64,000 bases of DNA from DASZUK01 sp963745595 (GCA_963745595.1 CAVUYB010000027.1:18264-82263), one strand, 5' to 3'. Shown: positions 46,467 to 57,066, counted from the stretch's first letter. Notes: a model not told the origin generated them from the letters alone. Numbers and translations are program-made.

Positions 46467-47960
46467 GTGCCGCGGACCGACGACCGCCAGGGGTTGCCGA
46501 CGACCGGGACGCCCGAGGCCGTCGCCCGGCTCGACGCGGCCGTCGACTCGCTCCTGCACTTCCGCGTCGACCTGCTCGACGCGGTCGGCCGGATCGTCGC
46601 GGCCGACCCGACGATGCCGATGGGCCAGGTCTTCGCCGCCTACCTCGGGGTGCTCGGCACGGAGGCCGACGCCGCCGCCGCGGCGGCCCGGGCGTTCTCG
46701 GCGTGGCTGGCCACGACGGACCTGTCCGGACTGACCGATCGGGAGCGGGCGCACGTCGCGGTGGCCCACACGTGGCTCGGCGGCAACATGCTGGCCGCCG
46801 GCGACCTGCTGGCCCAGCTGACGACCGCGTACCCGCGCGACGTGCTGGCCCTGGCCGCCGGTCACCAGGCCGACTTCTTCACCGGCCGGTCGACGTCGCT
46901 GCGGGACCGCATCGGCGGCGCGCTCACGGCCTGGTCGGCCGACGACCCGGCGTACTCCCTCCTGCTCGGGATGTTCGCCTTCGGGCTCGAGGAGGCCGGC
47001 CACTACGACCGCAGCGAGGTCGTCGGGCTGGAGGCGGTCGGCCTCGACCGTTCGGACGTCTGGGCGATCCACGCGGTAGCTCACACGTACGAGATGCAGG
47101 GACGCTTCGGCGACGGGCTCCGGTTCATGAACGAGCGGGTCGAGGACTTCGACGACGGCAACTTCTTCCGGGTCCACAACTGGTGGCACTACTGCCTGTA
47201 CGCCCTCGAGGCCGACCGCCCGGACGTCGCGCTGACCGTGTACGACCGCGTCCTCCACACCGCCGACACCGGCCGGCTGGCGCTCGAGCTGCTCGACGCC
47301 ACGGCCTTGCTCTGGCGGCGGTACCTCGACGGCGACGCCCAGACCGAGCGGTTCGGCGTCCTGGCCGACGCCTGGGGCGGCACCGTCGCGATCCCGCACT
47401 ACGCGTTCAACGACGCCCACGCGGTCATGGCCTACGTCGGCGCCGGCCGGTTCGGCGACGCCCAGGCGCTCGTTGCCGACCGCGCCCGGTACCTCGATGC
47501 CCCGTCCGCCTCGCCGGAGGAGGACAGCAATCTGTCGTTCACCGCCGAGGTCGGCCTGCCGGTCTGTCGGGCCCTCGTCGCCTTCGGGCAGGGCCGGTAC
47601 GGCGACGTGGTCGACCGGCTGCTGCCGATCCGCCACCGCGTCCACGTCTTCGGCGGGAGCCATGCCCAGCGGGACGTCGTCCAGCGGACGCTGCTGGAGG
47701 CCGCGCAACGGGACGGCCGGACCGACGTCGCTCGCCAGCTGCTGAGCGAGCGGCTCGGGCTGCGACCGACGAGCCCGTACAACTGGCGCCAGCAGGCCAC
47801 CCTGCTGCGGTCGGGCGGCGAGCCCGGCCGGGCGGCCGAGGCCGAGGCGCGGGCCCGGGCGCTCGTCGTGGCCGCCGAGCCTTCGTTCACTACGGCTTTC
47901 GAGCCATCGTTCGCCACGGAGACTCGACCCGACGACGGGGACGATCGAGAGGAGCGGTGA
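46467..47960 (+). CDS. TTC38-like tetratricopeptide repeat protein
   Basis: This 497-residue all-helical protein resembles eukaryotic TTC38: HVAVAHTWLGGNMLAAGDLLAQL, HQADFFTG, WAIHAVAHTYEMQGRFGDGLRFMNER and NFFRVHNWWHYCLYALE are the landmark TPR blocks, each read in sequence order. The conserved His/Trp-rich HNWWH segment might bind a ligand, but no catalytic role is established. It probably uses a leaderless GTG start. The stop overlaps the aminotransferase ATG (TGATG), so the two act together. Confidence 0.87.
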   Translation: MPRTDDRQGLPTTGTPEAVARLDAAVDSLLHFRVDLLDAVGRIVAADPTMPMGQVFAAYLGVLGTEADAAAAAARAFSAWLATTDLSGLTDRERAHVAVAHTWLGGNMLAAGDLLAQLTTAYPRDVLALAAGHQADFFTGRSTSLRDRIGGALTAWSADDPAYSLLLGMFAFGLEEAGHYDRSEVVGLEAVGLDRSDVWAIHAVAHTYEMQGRFGDGLRFMNERVEDFDDGNFFRVHNWWHYCLYALEADRPDVALTVYDRVLHTADTGRLALELLDATALLWRRYLDGDAQTERFGVLADAWGGTVAIPHYAFNDAHAVMAYVGAGRFGDAQALVADRARYLDAPSASPEEDSNLSFTAEVGLPVCRALVAFGQGRYGDVVDRLLPIRHRVHVFGGSHAQRDVVQRTLLEAAQRDGRTDVARQLLSERLGLRPTSPYNWRQQATLLRSGGEPGRAAEAEARARALVVAAEPSFTTAFEPSFATETRPDDGDDREER

Positions 47961-49315
47961 TGACCACTGCCGACGACCGGCCGACGACCGGCACCGACGT
48001 CTACGCCGAGGATCGGGCGTACGTGTTCTACTCGTGGTCGGCCCAGTCGGCGCTCCACCCGATGGTGATCGCCGGGGCGGCCGGGTCGTACGTCTGGGAC
48101 GACGCCGGGCGCCGGTACCTCGACTTCTCGTCCCAGATGGTCAATACGAACATCGGCCACCAGCACCCGAAGGTGGTGGCGGCCATCCAGGAGCAGGCCG
48201 GCCGGCTGTGCACGATCGCCCCGGTCCACGCCAACGACCAGCGGAGCCGGGCGGCCCATCTGATCGTCGACCGGGCCCGCACGGGCGAGGGGACGAAAGT
48301 GTTCTTCACCAACGGCGGCGCCGAGGCGATCGAGTACGCGACCCGCATGGCCAAGCTGCACACCGGGCGGCCGAAGGTGCTCGCGGCCTACCGGTCGTAC
48401 CACGGCGGGACGACGACGGCCGTCAACCTCAGCGGCGATCCCCGCCGCTGGGCCAACGACACCGGGTCGGCCGGGGCGGTGCACTTCTTCGGGCCGTTCC
48501 CGTACCGTTCGCCGTTCAACTCGTCCGGCCCCGAGGAGGAGTCGGTCCGGGCGTTGGCCCACCTCGAGCAGGTGATCCAGTTCGAGGGCCCGACGACGAT
48601 CGCCGCGGTCGTCCTCGAGACGATCCCCGGAACGGCCGGCGTCATGCCGCCGCCACCGGGCTATCTGGCCGGACTGCGGGCGCTCTGCGACCGCTACGGC
48701 ATCGTCTACATCGCCGACGAGGTGATGTGCGGGTTCGGTCGGGCCGGCGAGTGGTTCGCGGTCGACCACTGGGACGTCGTGCCCGACCTGATCACGTTCG
48801 CCAAGGGCGTCAACTCGGGCTACGTCCCGCTCGGTGGCGTCGTCATCTCACCGGCCATCGCCGACACGTTCGCCGAGCGGCCGTTCCCCGGTGGCCTCAC
48901 GTACTCCGGTCACCCGCTGGCCTGTGCCGCCGCGGTGGCGACGATGACGGCGATGGCCGACGAGGGCATCGTCGAGCACGCCGCGACCATCGGCGAGAAG
49001 GTGCTCGGCCCCGGCCTGGCCGCCCTGGCCGAGCGGCACCCGACGATCGGCGAGGTCCGCGGGATGGGCGTCTTCTGGGCCCTCGACCTCGTCGCCGACC
49101 GGGCCACCAAGGAGCCGCTCGCCCCCTACGGCGGGTCGAGCCCGGCCATGGACGAGCTGGTCGCGGCCTGCAAGCAACGCGGCCTCCTACCGTTCACCAA
49201 CTTCAACCGGGTGCACGTCGTCCCGCCGTGCACGGTCGCCGAGGACGAGGTCCACGAGGGGCTGGCCATCCTCGACGACGCGCTGTCGGTGGCCGACCGG
49301 TACTACACCGGCTGA
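47960..49315 (+). CDS. Class III PLP-dependent aminotransferase
   Basis: This is a 451-residue omega-aminotransferase fold type I enzyme. FFTNGGAEAIEYATRMA, AYRSYHGGTTTAVNLSGDPRR, IADEVMCGFGRAGEWFA and the PLP-binding Lys in TFAKGVNSGYVPLGG are clear. The DFSSQMVNTNIGHQHPKV start and length resemble taurine/beta-alanine:pyruvate or adenosylmethionine-type members; the amino donor cannot be fixed. It is translationally coupled to the TTC38-like gene. Confidence 0.92.
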   Translation: MTTADDRPTTGTDVYAEDRAYVFYSWSAQSALHPMVIAGAAGSYVWDDAGRRYLDFSSQMVNTNIGHQHPKVVAAIQEQAGRLCTIAPVHANDQRSRAAHLIVDRARTGEGTKVFFTNGGAEAIEYATRMAKLHTGRPKVLAAYRSYHGGTTTAVNLSGDPRRWANDTGSAGAVHFFGPFPYRSPFNSSGPEEESVRALAHLEQVIQFEGPTTIAAVVLETIPGTAGVMPPPPGYLAGLRALCDRYGIVYIADEVMCGFGRAGEWFAVDHWDVVPDLITFAKGVNSGYVPLGGVVISPAIADTFAERPFPGGLTYSGHPLACAAAVATMTAMADEGIVEHAATIGEKVLGPGLAALAERHPTIGEVRGMGVFWALDLVADRATKEPLAPYGGSSPAMDELVAACKQRGLLPFTNFNRVHVVPPCTVAEDEVHEGLAILDDALSVADRYYTG

Positions 49316-49355
49316 GGCGCCGCCGCCGACCGGCTCGGACGGGGGCCGAGCGGTT

Positions 49356-50508
49356 CTAGGTCGGCTTGGCAGCCAGCCCGCTGCAGTGCCGTAGCCCCTG
49401 CCAACGGTCGACGGCCGTCGTGGCGGCCGACCCGGAGAGGGCCTGGGGCAGGCCGTCGGCGATGACCGCCGGCCGCCAGCTGGTCTGGTCGACGTGCCGG
49501 CCGGTCACCGTGACGAGCAGCGAGCCGCTGTACGTCTCCGGGACCTGTGTGTCGTAGAACGCCAGGTTGCCGAGCCCGTAGTCGACGTAGGCGCGGCCGA
49601 GGTAGCCCGCGCCCTCCTGGACGTGGCTGCCCGATCCGACGACGACGTCGGCCCCGGCCTTGACCAGCGCGGTGGCCAGGGGCGCCTGTTGGGCGTTGGG
49701 GCAGGTCTGGCCTGTCGTGCCCCAGTGGACGTCGACGACGACGGTGTCGGCCGTCCGGCGAACCGCCTTGACCGCGGCGATCAGCTCGGCCTGGTCGGCG
49801 GCGGAGGCGACACCGGGTTGGGTGGCCGTCGCCGTCCAGGCGGACTGCAGGTTCGGGGGAAAGATCTGCGTGGCGGCGATGACGGCGATCCGTTGCCCGT
49901 CGATGGTCACCCGGTACGGCGCGTAGGCCTGGGGGGCGGTCGCAGCCGATCCCGACGACCGGATAGTGGGCGCTGTCGGCCTCGCTGAGCGACATCTGCA
50001 GCCCGGCCGGGCCGCAGTCCTCACCGTGGTCCGTCGCCATCGTCACCAGTGAGAGGCCGCCGCCCTTGAGCGCGGTCAGCGCACTGGCCGGCGAGTACCA
50101 GATGAACGGCTTCGACTGCGGGGCCGGGCAGGTGCCGTCGGTCAGGGCGGCGTCGAACGTGGCCATCGACAGGTTCGACCCGGTCATCAGGCCGGACACC
50201 GCGCTGCCCAGTGCGGTTGTCGGGTCGGCCGCCAGCCGTGTGCCGAGGACGCCCTCGAAGTGCACGTCCCCGCCGAAGGCCAGCGTCACCGCCCGGCCGT
50301 TGCCCCGCCAGTTGGCCACCGTCGGCGATCCCTTCGCCGTCCCCGCTCCTGCCGCCCCGGCGCCACCCGCGGCCGTCGTCGTGGTGGTGGACGACGGCGG
50401 GGGACCGGAGCCACCGGTGACGACGACGAGGACGACGATGAGCAGGACGACGACGATCAGGCCGGTCAGGACCTGGCGCCGACGCCGGCGGACTCGCCGG
50501 GACACCAT
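49356..50508 (-). CDS. CapA-family (poly-gamma-glutamate type) protein (one frameshift)
   Basis: This membrane-anchored metallophosphatase-like protein has a basic start and helix (TGLIVVVLLIVVLVVVTGG), a Ser/Thr/Ala-rich linker, then the CapA domain: LAFGGDVHFEG, SNLSMATFDAAL, LSLVTMATDHGEDCG, and later TVVVDVHWG, VVGSGSHVQEG and YVDYGLGNLAFYD. The normal CapA N in NH/N-D motifs appears as TDHGED here. A break in the run of six G at 49931-49936 separates the halves. It ends the operon that starts with the acyl-CoA ligase. Its role in envelope polymer handling is inferred. Confidence 0.8.
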
Positions 50509-50557
50509 CCGGGGACTATGGCACAGCCGGAGGTCGGTTTCCCGCTCGACCGGTGGT

Positions 50558-51374
50558 TCAACCCGCTCGAGTAGCGACGGCCGCCGCCTGGTCGCCGTAG
50601 CCGGCGCCGAAGAGCACCGCGTGGACGAGCAGCGGGTGGAGATGGTGCAGCCCGACGCGCTCGGCGCCAGCCATCGGCCAGCGGGCGGTGCTCGTCGTAG
50701 GCGGCGACGATCCGGTCGAGGTGGGGGGCGCCGAAGAGGGCGAGCATGGCGAGGTCGGTCTCCCGGTGCCCGCCGTGGGCCGCCGGGTCGATCACCCAGG
50801 CGGTGCCGTCGGGACCCCACAGGACGTTGCCGGACCACAGGTCGCCGTGGAGACGGCTCGGCCGCTCGGCCGTCCACGTGCCGACGTCGTCCCGCAGTCG
50901 CTCCATGGAGCGCTCGACCGCGGCGAGCCCGGCCGCCGACAGCGCGCCCCGGTCCCGGGCGGCCCGGGCGAACGGCAGGACCCGCCGTTCGGCGTAGAAC
51001 GCGGCCCACGAGCCCCGGCCACCGCGGCCGCTCGGGCCACCGCCGTCGATCGGCCGGTTCTCCATCGGCAGCGGCCCGATGAAGCCGGGCCACGGCGCAC
51101 CGAAGTCGGGGGCGGCGGTGGCGTGGAGGTCGGCGAGGGCCCGGCCGAACGACTCGGCACCGCGCTGGCTGGGTCGACCTGGGGGAACGAGCCCGAGGGT
51201 GATCGACCGGTCGTCGACGGCGATCACGTCGGGCACCGCGACGGTCCGTGATTCGGCCAGCCAGGCGAGCCCGCGGGCTTCGGAACCGAAGAAGTCGTCG
51301 GGACAGTCGGGCCAGTGCTTGACGTACGCGGTCCGACCGTCGGCCAGCCGGACGACGGACGCCGAAGCGGTCAC
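50558..51374 (-). CDS. Fructosamine kinase-family protein (one frameshift)
   Basis: This fructosamine-3-kinase/aminoglycoside-kinase-like protein of about 270 residues has TAYVKHWP with the ATP-binding Lys, FFGSEARGLAWLAES, LHGDLWSGNVLWGPDG (catalytic loop), and VIDPAAHGGHRETDLAMLALFG. The end (RVGLHHLHPLLVHAVLFGAGY) lies in the next frame after an extra base near 50670. The family phosphorylates sugar-protein adducts so that they decay (deglycation). The GTG start is 8 bp after the LMW-PTP stop, consistent with a protein-repair pair, as both gene types are often neighbours. Confidence 0.87.
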
Positions 51375-51381
51375 CGGGCGG

Positions 51382-52026
51382 TCAGGACGCGGGCGGTGCT
51401 GGCGGCGCGGTCGGCGCGGGCGGCGCGGGCGGGGCGGTCAGCGAGGCGCGCAGGGCCTGCACCAACCCACGGCCGGCGGCTTCGATCATGGCCAGGCAGG
51501 CCTCGAACTCGGCCATCCCGCCGTAGTAGGGGTCGGGGACGTCGACTGTGCCGCCGGCGGTCCGGTCGAACGACCGGAGCAGCACGATCCGGTCGTCGTC
51601 GAGCCGCCCGGCGGTGAGGCTCCGCAGCGTCTGCTGGTGCCGACGGTCGAGGGCGACGAGCAGGTCGAGGTGGTCGACCCACTGGGCGTCGAACTGACGG
51701 GCGACGAACTGGCGAGCGACGTGGCCGTGGTCGTCGTACCCGGCGTTGGCCAGCGCGGCCGCAGCTCTCGGGTCCATCGGCTCGCCGTCGTGCCACGGCC
51801 CGGTGCCGGCGCTCGACAGCCGTAGCCGGTAACCGAGGGTGGCGGGGCCGGACGTCCCGGTGGCTGGTGGCGCCGCGGCGTCGAGCGTCTGGCGGTCGGC
51901 GAGCTGGCGGAGGACGACCTCGGCCATCGGCGAGCGGCAGATGTTCCCGGTGCAGACGACGCAGATCCCGATCGGTCCGGAGCCGAGCGCAGGCAGGCGG
52001 GGGACGCCGGCACCCGGAGGGCTCAC
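51382..52026 (-). CDS. Low-molecular-weight protein tyrosine phosphatase
   Basis: This 214-residue protein has the LMW-PTP P-loop with Cys25 and Arg31 in VCTGNICRSP, the following MAEVVLRQL helix and the general-acid Asp in VPDPYYGG. An insert of about 20 residues after residue 40 and an Ala/Pro-rich tail are unusual. GTG 52026 overlaps the acyl-CoA ligase stop (GTGA). In bacteria this family dephosphorylates protein Tyr or Arg; pairing with the fructosamine kinase suggests fructosamine or phospho-sugar repair as an alternative. Confidence 0.9.
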   Translation of the reverse strand: MSPPGAGVPRLPALGSGPIGICVVCTGNICRSPMAEVVLRQLADRQTLDAAAPPATGTSGPATLGYRLRLSSAGTGPWHDGEPMDPRAAAALANAGYDDHGHVARQFVARQFDAQWVDHLDLLVALDRRHQQTLRSLTAGRLDDDRIVLLRSFDRTAGGTVDVPDPYYGGMAEFEACLAMIEAAGRGLVQALRASLTAPPAPPAPTAPPAPPAS

Positions 52027-53592
52027 GGGGCGGCGTACTCGTCGCGCAGGGCCTTCTTCACGATCTTCCCGGTCCCGGCGCGGGGCCAGTCGGTGCGGAC
52101 CTCGAGCTGCTCGGGGATCTTCTGGGTCATCAGGCCGGCGGCGCGGCAGAAGGCGACCAGCGTCGGGCAACGTCAGCGGTTCGGCGCCGTCGGCGAGCTG
52201 GACGACGGCGCAGACGAGCTCGCCGCGCTCGCGGTCGGGGAGGCCGATGACCGCGACCTCGGCGACCTTGGGGTGCTTGTAGAGGACGGCCTCGACCTCG
52301 GTGGCGCTGACGTTCTCCCCCTTGCGGACGATGACGTCCTTGAGCCGGCCGGTGATGACGAGGTGGCCGTCGGGCCGGAGCTTCCCGAGGTCGCCGGTAC
52401 GGAAGTACCCGTCGTCGTCGAAGGCGGCCGCGTCGAGCGACGGGTCGGTGTAGCCGTGGAAGACCATCGGCCCGCGGACGCGGATCTCACCCTCGTCGCC
52501 GGGGGCGGCGACGGCGCCGTCGGCCCGGACGATGCGGACGTCGGCGCCGACGACGGGTCGACCGTCGGTGTTGGCGAGCTGCTCGTCGGTGTCGTGGGGC
52601 GAGCCGTTGGCGATCATCGGGACTTCGGTCATCCCGTAGCCGTGGACGACGCCGCGGCCGCCGATCTCGTCGCGGACCTCGGCGTGGACCTCGGGCGGCT
52701 TGGCCGCGCCGCCGCCGGACATGAGCCGGAGGGAGGGCAGGATCGGCTGGTCGGGCTGCTTGCGCTGCTCGGCGAGGTAGGCGACGTAGAAGGCGGTGCT
52801 GCCGCCGACCATCGTGGCCCCGTGCCGGCGGAAGAGCGGGAGGACGTCGGGCACGGAGAAGGCCTCGACGAGGATGGCCGGGAAGCCGAGGGCGAGCATC
52901 GTGACGAGATAGTCGGGGCCGGCGATGTGGGCGAACGGGAAGGCGATCGACCCGACGTCGTCGGACGACATGTCGAGGGCGGCGGCGAGACCCCAGCCAC
53001 CGGCGATGAGCGTCTGGTCGGTGTGCCGGACGCCCTTGGGGTCGGCGGTGCTACCAGAGGTGTAATAGATCCAGCGGATCGGGGCGTCGTCGGCCGCGGT
53101 CCCGGCCGGCGGTGGCGGGAGGGTGGCCGGATCGCCCTCGGGCAGGCCGTCGTCGACGACGAGGATGTCCGGGCGCGTGCCGGCGGGGACGCCGTCGAGG
53201 GCCCGGTCGGCGAGGGCGACGTAATCGGTGCCCCGCCACTCCCGGGGCACCGCGAACAGCCGGGAGCCGGTCTGGCGGAGGGCGAAGCCGACCTCCCGCT
53301 CGCGGTAGAGGTGGATGATCGGGTTCTGCACGGCGCCGAGGCGGCTGAGGGCGATCGAGAGGACGACGGAGTCGATGCGGGTGGGGAGCTGCCAGGAGAC
53401 GACGGTGCCGGGCTCGACGCCACGGGCGGCCAAGCCGGCGGCGACGGCTTCGGCCCGGTCGCGGAAGGCGCCGAACGTGAGGACGGTCCCGGCGGCGTCG
53501 ATCAACATCGGCCGGTCCCCCGAGGCGGTCGCCCGCCGGTCGACCAGCTCCCACATGGTCCTGGCCCCGGTGATGGCGTCTCGCTCGATCAT
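52023..53592 (-). CDS. Acyl-CoA / AMP-dependent synthetase (one frameshift)
   Basis: This is an adenylate-forming ligase of about 520 residues. IYYTSGSTADPKGVRHT (P-loop), YGMTEVPM, YFRTGDLGKLRPDGHLVITGR and the C-terminal Lys in GKIVKKALRDEY are present. One extra base near 52168 shifts the last 50 residues. Corrected, the protein ends EYAAP with its TGA overlapping the LMW-PTP start. It activates a carboxylic acid to its CoA ester; the substrate (fatty or aromatic acid) is not determined. It is the first gene of a four-gene minus-strand run. Confidence 0.92.
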
Positions 53593-53628
53593 TCGTACCC
53601 CCAGTCGACGATGTGGTCGTCCTCTTTA

Positions 53629-53651
53629 CCAGGTCCACCACCTCGACCTGG
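53629..53651. promoter_or_regulatory. Inverted repeat CCAGGTC-N9-GACCTGG between divergent genes
   Basis: Perfect 7-bp arms lie between the acyl-CoA ligase and LapA-like genes, close to the ligase start, where an operator would be expected. TetR- or FadR-like control of the ligase is speculative. Confidence 0.45.
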
Positions 53652-53740
53652 CCAGCGAGGCAGAGTGGTGCCGACGAAAGCGGTCGCCCCGAAAGGGCTG
53701 CGCTGCCGAGAGGGTCGGCCGCCGACCGAGGGAGGTCGAC

Positions 53741-54031
53741 GTGTCCGATCCGATGATGCCGTCCGGTGGTTCGCCCCCTCCGAGGCGTGACCGGCGCCGC
53801 GATGTCCGGCTGGTGCTCACTGGCGTCGTGGCGGTGCTGCTCGTCTGGTTCGCCCTGATCAACCTGCAGGACGTCCAGATCCACTTCTGGCTGACGTCAG
53901 CGAAGTCCCCGCTGATCGTCGTGATCGTCATCTCCGGGGTGCTCGGGGTGGCGATCGCCCTCCTCTCCCGGCGGCTCGCCGGTCGCCGCCGGCACCCCGA
54001 CGGTGACGGGCTCGGCGGTCCGGGCAACTAG
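53741..54031 (+). CDS. LapA/DUF1049-domain small membrane protein
   Basis: This 96-residue protein has two membrane helices separated by the family motif FALINLQDVQIHFWLTSAKSPLIVVIVISG, read across the hairpin, and a basic C-terminus. LapA-type proteins assist envelope assembly in proteobacteria; in actinobacteria the function is unknown. GTG 53741 follows GGGAGG. Its 3' end runs 135 bp antisense into the neighbouring membrane-protein frame. Confidence 0.85.
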   Translation: MSDPMMPSGGSPPPRRDRRRDVRLVLTGVVAVLLVWFALINLQDVQIHFWLTSAKSPLIVVIVISGVLGVAIALLSRRLAGRRRHPDGDGLGGPGN

Positions 54032-55349
54032 CGGCGGGGCGGCGGTCCGTCGGGCCCAGGCGAACAGGCCTTCGAGGACGACGAGGTAGATCGCCAGGCC
54101 GACGAGCGTCCACCAGACGCCGCTGACGGAGAGGTTGCCACCGAAGACGAGCACGATCCCGGCGACGACGACGCCGAGGAGGCGGACACCGGACGCGTGC
54201 TCGAGGCACCATGCCGCGCCCTTTCGGGCCCCGGCGGTCGCCCGTTGGCGGTTCTGCTCGTTGCCGAGCTCGGCGGCCCGGCGACCGGTCCACCGGATGC
54301 CCCGGACGCCTTGGGCCCGGAGCCACCGGGGCCAGCGGGCCGGGCCGACCAGCCAGAGCAGGGCGGCGACGATCACCGCGATCAGCAGCACCCACTTGAG
54401 GCCGCTCCTCAGGAAGCGGATGACGGTGTCGAAGATGGTCCCGGTCACTGTCGGTGGCACGCGGGCGGCGGCATGGGAGAGGAAGAAGCTCCGTCCGAGG
54501 GCGAGCGCGCCGAGGAGGACGAGCGTCAACAGGGCGGTCCCGACGGCCACCCGCAGGAGGGTCTTGCGACGGTCGACGGCGACGACGAGGGCCAGGACGA
54601 TGGCGATCACGGCCAGCAACGGCGCCGCCCATCCGAGGTCCGAGGCGGCGGTGAAGAAGTTCCGGGCCTTCGAGATCTGCTGGCTCGATGCCAGCTCGAA
54701 CGTCACCGTCTGGGCGTGGGCCAGTTGGGCCCGGAGCGGGTCGAAGAGCGTCACGCCCCGGTGGTCGAGCTGGTCGATGGCCTTTGTCAGCACCGGCGTC
54801 AGGTTGACGAGGACGCGGTTCGCCCGCTGCCCGGGGACGGTCTTGCCGGAAAGGATGTTGATGACCGCGGTGTGGGACCTCCGGTTGAGGGTGTCCCAGA
54901 GGTTGTGGAACCAGGTCGACTGGAGCAGCTCGGTGAGCTGTCGTTGGACGAAGTTCTGGAGCGTCCCGGTCAGCGGGGCGGCGAGGAAGTCGGCCTTCTT
55001 CGGGCAGCGCCTTGGTGATCTTCTGCTGCACCTGGACCTTCTCGAACAGCTGGTCGGTGGCGTCGAGGGCGATGTAGTCGGTGACCACCCGCTCCCGGGC
55101 CAGCGGGGCCAGCGTGGCCACGTAGTGGTCGGTGTTCGTCACGGTGTTGACGGCCCAGACGGTGACGACGGAGACGGGTACGAGGACGACGGCGAGCACG
55201 ATGAGCACCCAGGTGATCACGGCCCGCGTCCGCCGCAGGCGCGGGCCACCGCCCGCCCGCTCGGCCGGGCCGACGCCGCCGGGCCGGCGGCCCAGCAGTC
55301 GCAGGCGGCCGCTGGGGGCGGGGCGGTCGGGCTCGTCGTCGGTCGTCAT
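53897..55349 (-). CDS. Multi-spanning membrane protein of unknown function (one frameshift)
   Basis: This protein of about 480 residues has a Pro/Arg-rich cytosolic start, an N-terminal helix (VITWVLIVLAVVLVPVSVVTVW), a large external domain containing LARERVVTDYIALDATDQLFE and then four or more further helices. I do not recognise a named family; similar proteins occur in actinobacteria as integral membrane hypotheticals. An extra base near 55002 shifts frame after KALP. The open frame overlaps the LapA-like gene antisense. A single further indel near 54035 would give a TAG at 54028-54030 that shares CTAG with the LapA stop. Confidence 0.68.
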
Positions 55350-55416
55350 GGCCCTCTCGTTTCGGGTCGTCGCGGCTTCGGCAGTCGCCGGGTCCGGGTG
55401 GTCCGGTCGGCGGTCG

Positions 55417-56838
55417 TCACGGGGCCGCCGCGGCGGCCGACCCGACCGGTCGTCGGTCCCGCCAGGGGTCGGCCTGTTCGAGCTGGGCGGCGAGGCGCAG
55501 GAGGACGGCGTCCTGCCACGGCCCGGCGACGACCTGGACGCCGACCGGGATCCCATCGGCGTGGTCGAGGGGGAGGCTGATCGCCGGCTGGCCGGTGACG
55601 TTGAACGGGGCGGTGAACGCGGCCATGGCGAGCACTTCCGCCGGTGGCGACGCGGGGTGGGCGTGGACGGCCTGGAGGACGGAGCCGGCCGCCGGTGGGA
55701 GGACGGTCATCGTCGGCGTGACGAGCACGTCGTAGTCCGGCCCCCAGCGGGCAACGAGCGTGCGAGAGGCCCGCTGCAGCTCGCCGAGGGCATGGACGAA
55801 GGTGATGCTGTCGACGGCGCGGCCGGCGTCGTAGGCGGCCCGGTTGTGCGGTTCGAGCTGGTCGACGTCGACGTCGGTGTAGTCGCCGAACCCGGCGTTC
55901 ACGACCGGCTGGAACGACGCCAGCAGCTCGAGTGGCACGAGGTCGAAGTCGACGGCCTCGACGTGGTGGCCGAGCTGTTCGAGCGTCTCGCCGGCCCGGA
56001 CGGCGGCGGCCCGCGGCGCGTCGGCGACGGGAAGACCGAGCGGCGCCCGCGTCAGCACGGCGACCCGCAGCGGGCCGATCGCCGCGCCGACCTCGGCGGC
56101 GAACGGGCGGTCCGGCACCGGGGCGTTGCTCCAGCCGAGCCGGTCCGGACCGGAGATCTCGTCGAGGACGGCCGCGGTGTCGCGGACGGTATGGGTCAGG
56201 ACGCCCTCGATCGACGCGCCCATCCAGCCGGGGACGACGGCCGGGACGCGGCCGCGGCTCGGCTTGAGGCCGACGAGACCGGTGCAGGATGCGGGGATGC
56301 GGATCGACCCGCCGCCGTCGTTGCCGTGGGCGAGCGGGAACATGCCGGCGGCGACGGCCGCCGCCGCGCCGCCGCTCGACCCGCCGGGCGTGCGCGTCGG
56401 GTCCCACGGGTTGCGGGTGATCCCGTAACGGACGTTCTCGGTGATCGGGAGCGGCCCGTACTCGGGCGTGTTCGTCCGCCCGGTGAGGACGAAGCCGGCC
56501 CGCCGGAAGGCGGCGACGACGAGCTCGTCGTCGTCACTCGGTCCGGACGGCCCGGCCGACGAGCCGTACGTGACCGGCCAACCGGCCACCGCGGTCAGGT
56601 CCTTGATCGGCAGCGGGACGCCGGCGAACGGTGGGAGGTCGTCGTGGCCGGCGGCGACGGCATCGGCGACGCGCCCGGCGTCGGCCCGCGCCTGGTCGTC
56701 GTTGCGCCAGATGACCGCGTTCAGGAGCGGGTTCGTCCGGTCGATCTCGGCGAGGCAGTGGTCGAGCAGCTCGACCGGGCTGAGCTGTCGGCGGCGGATG
56801 GCGTCGGCCAGGTCAGTGGCGGAGTCGTAGCCGTCCAT
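55417..56838 (-). CDS. Amidase signature family hydrolase
   Basis: This 473-residue amidase-signature enzyme has catalytic Lys in PLPIKDL, the Gly/Ser stretch TPGGSSGGAAAAVAAGM with cis-Ser, and nucleophile Ser in DGGGSIRIPASCTGLVGLKPSRGRVP, read across the core. C-terminally it has NVTGQPAISLP. It hydrolyses C-N amide bonds (amide, 6-aminohexanoate-dimer or GatA-like substrates). GatA function is unlikely without GatB/C nearby. ATG 56838 is the natural start. Confidence 0.92.
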   Translation of the reverse strand: MDGYDSATDLADAIRRRQLSPVELLDHCLAEIDRTNPLLNAVIWRNDDQARADAGRVADAVAAGHDDLPPFAGVPLPIKDLTAVAGWPVTYGSSAGPSGPSDDDELVVAAFRRAGFVLTGRTNTPEYGPLPITENVRYGITRNPWDPTRTPGGSSGGAAAAVAAGMFPLAHGNDGGGSIRIPASCTGLVGLKPSRGRVPAVVPGWMGASIEGVLTHTVRDTAAVLDEISGPDRLGWSNAPVPDRPFAAEVGAAIGPLRVAVLTRAPLGLPVADAPRAAAVRAGETLEQLGHHVEAVDFDLVPLELLASFQPVVNAGFGDYTDVDVDQLEPHNRAAYDAGRAVDSITFVHALGELQRASRTLVARWGPDYDVLVTPTMTVLPPAAGSVLQAVHAHPASPPAEVLAMAAFTAPFNVTGQPAISLPLDHADGIPVGVQVVAGPWQDAVLLRLAAQLEQADPWRDRRPVGSAAAAAP

Positions 56839-57066
56839 GCGGGCACCCTACGGCGTCGATGGTCGTGCCGCCCGGACCAACGGCTGTCCGAACGGCCCGC
56901 TCAGCTCATACTCAGGGCCGGCCGACCGCGCACCGCGGCGTCGGAGCGGACCGTAGACTGACGGCCGGGCGGTGCGCGAACATGGCGGTGTGGACGTTGG
57001 GGCGAGGAGGTGCCTTCACCGTGCTGGCACGGAGGGCTGAGGGTGACCGGAAGGAGGGACGGGCGA

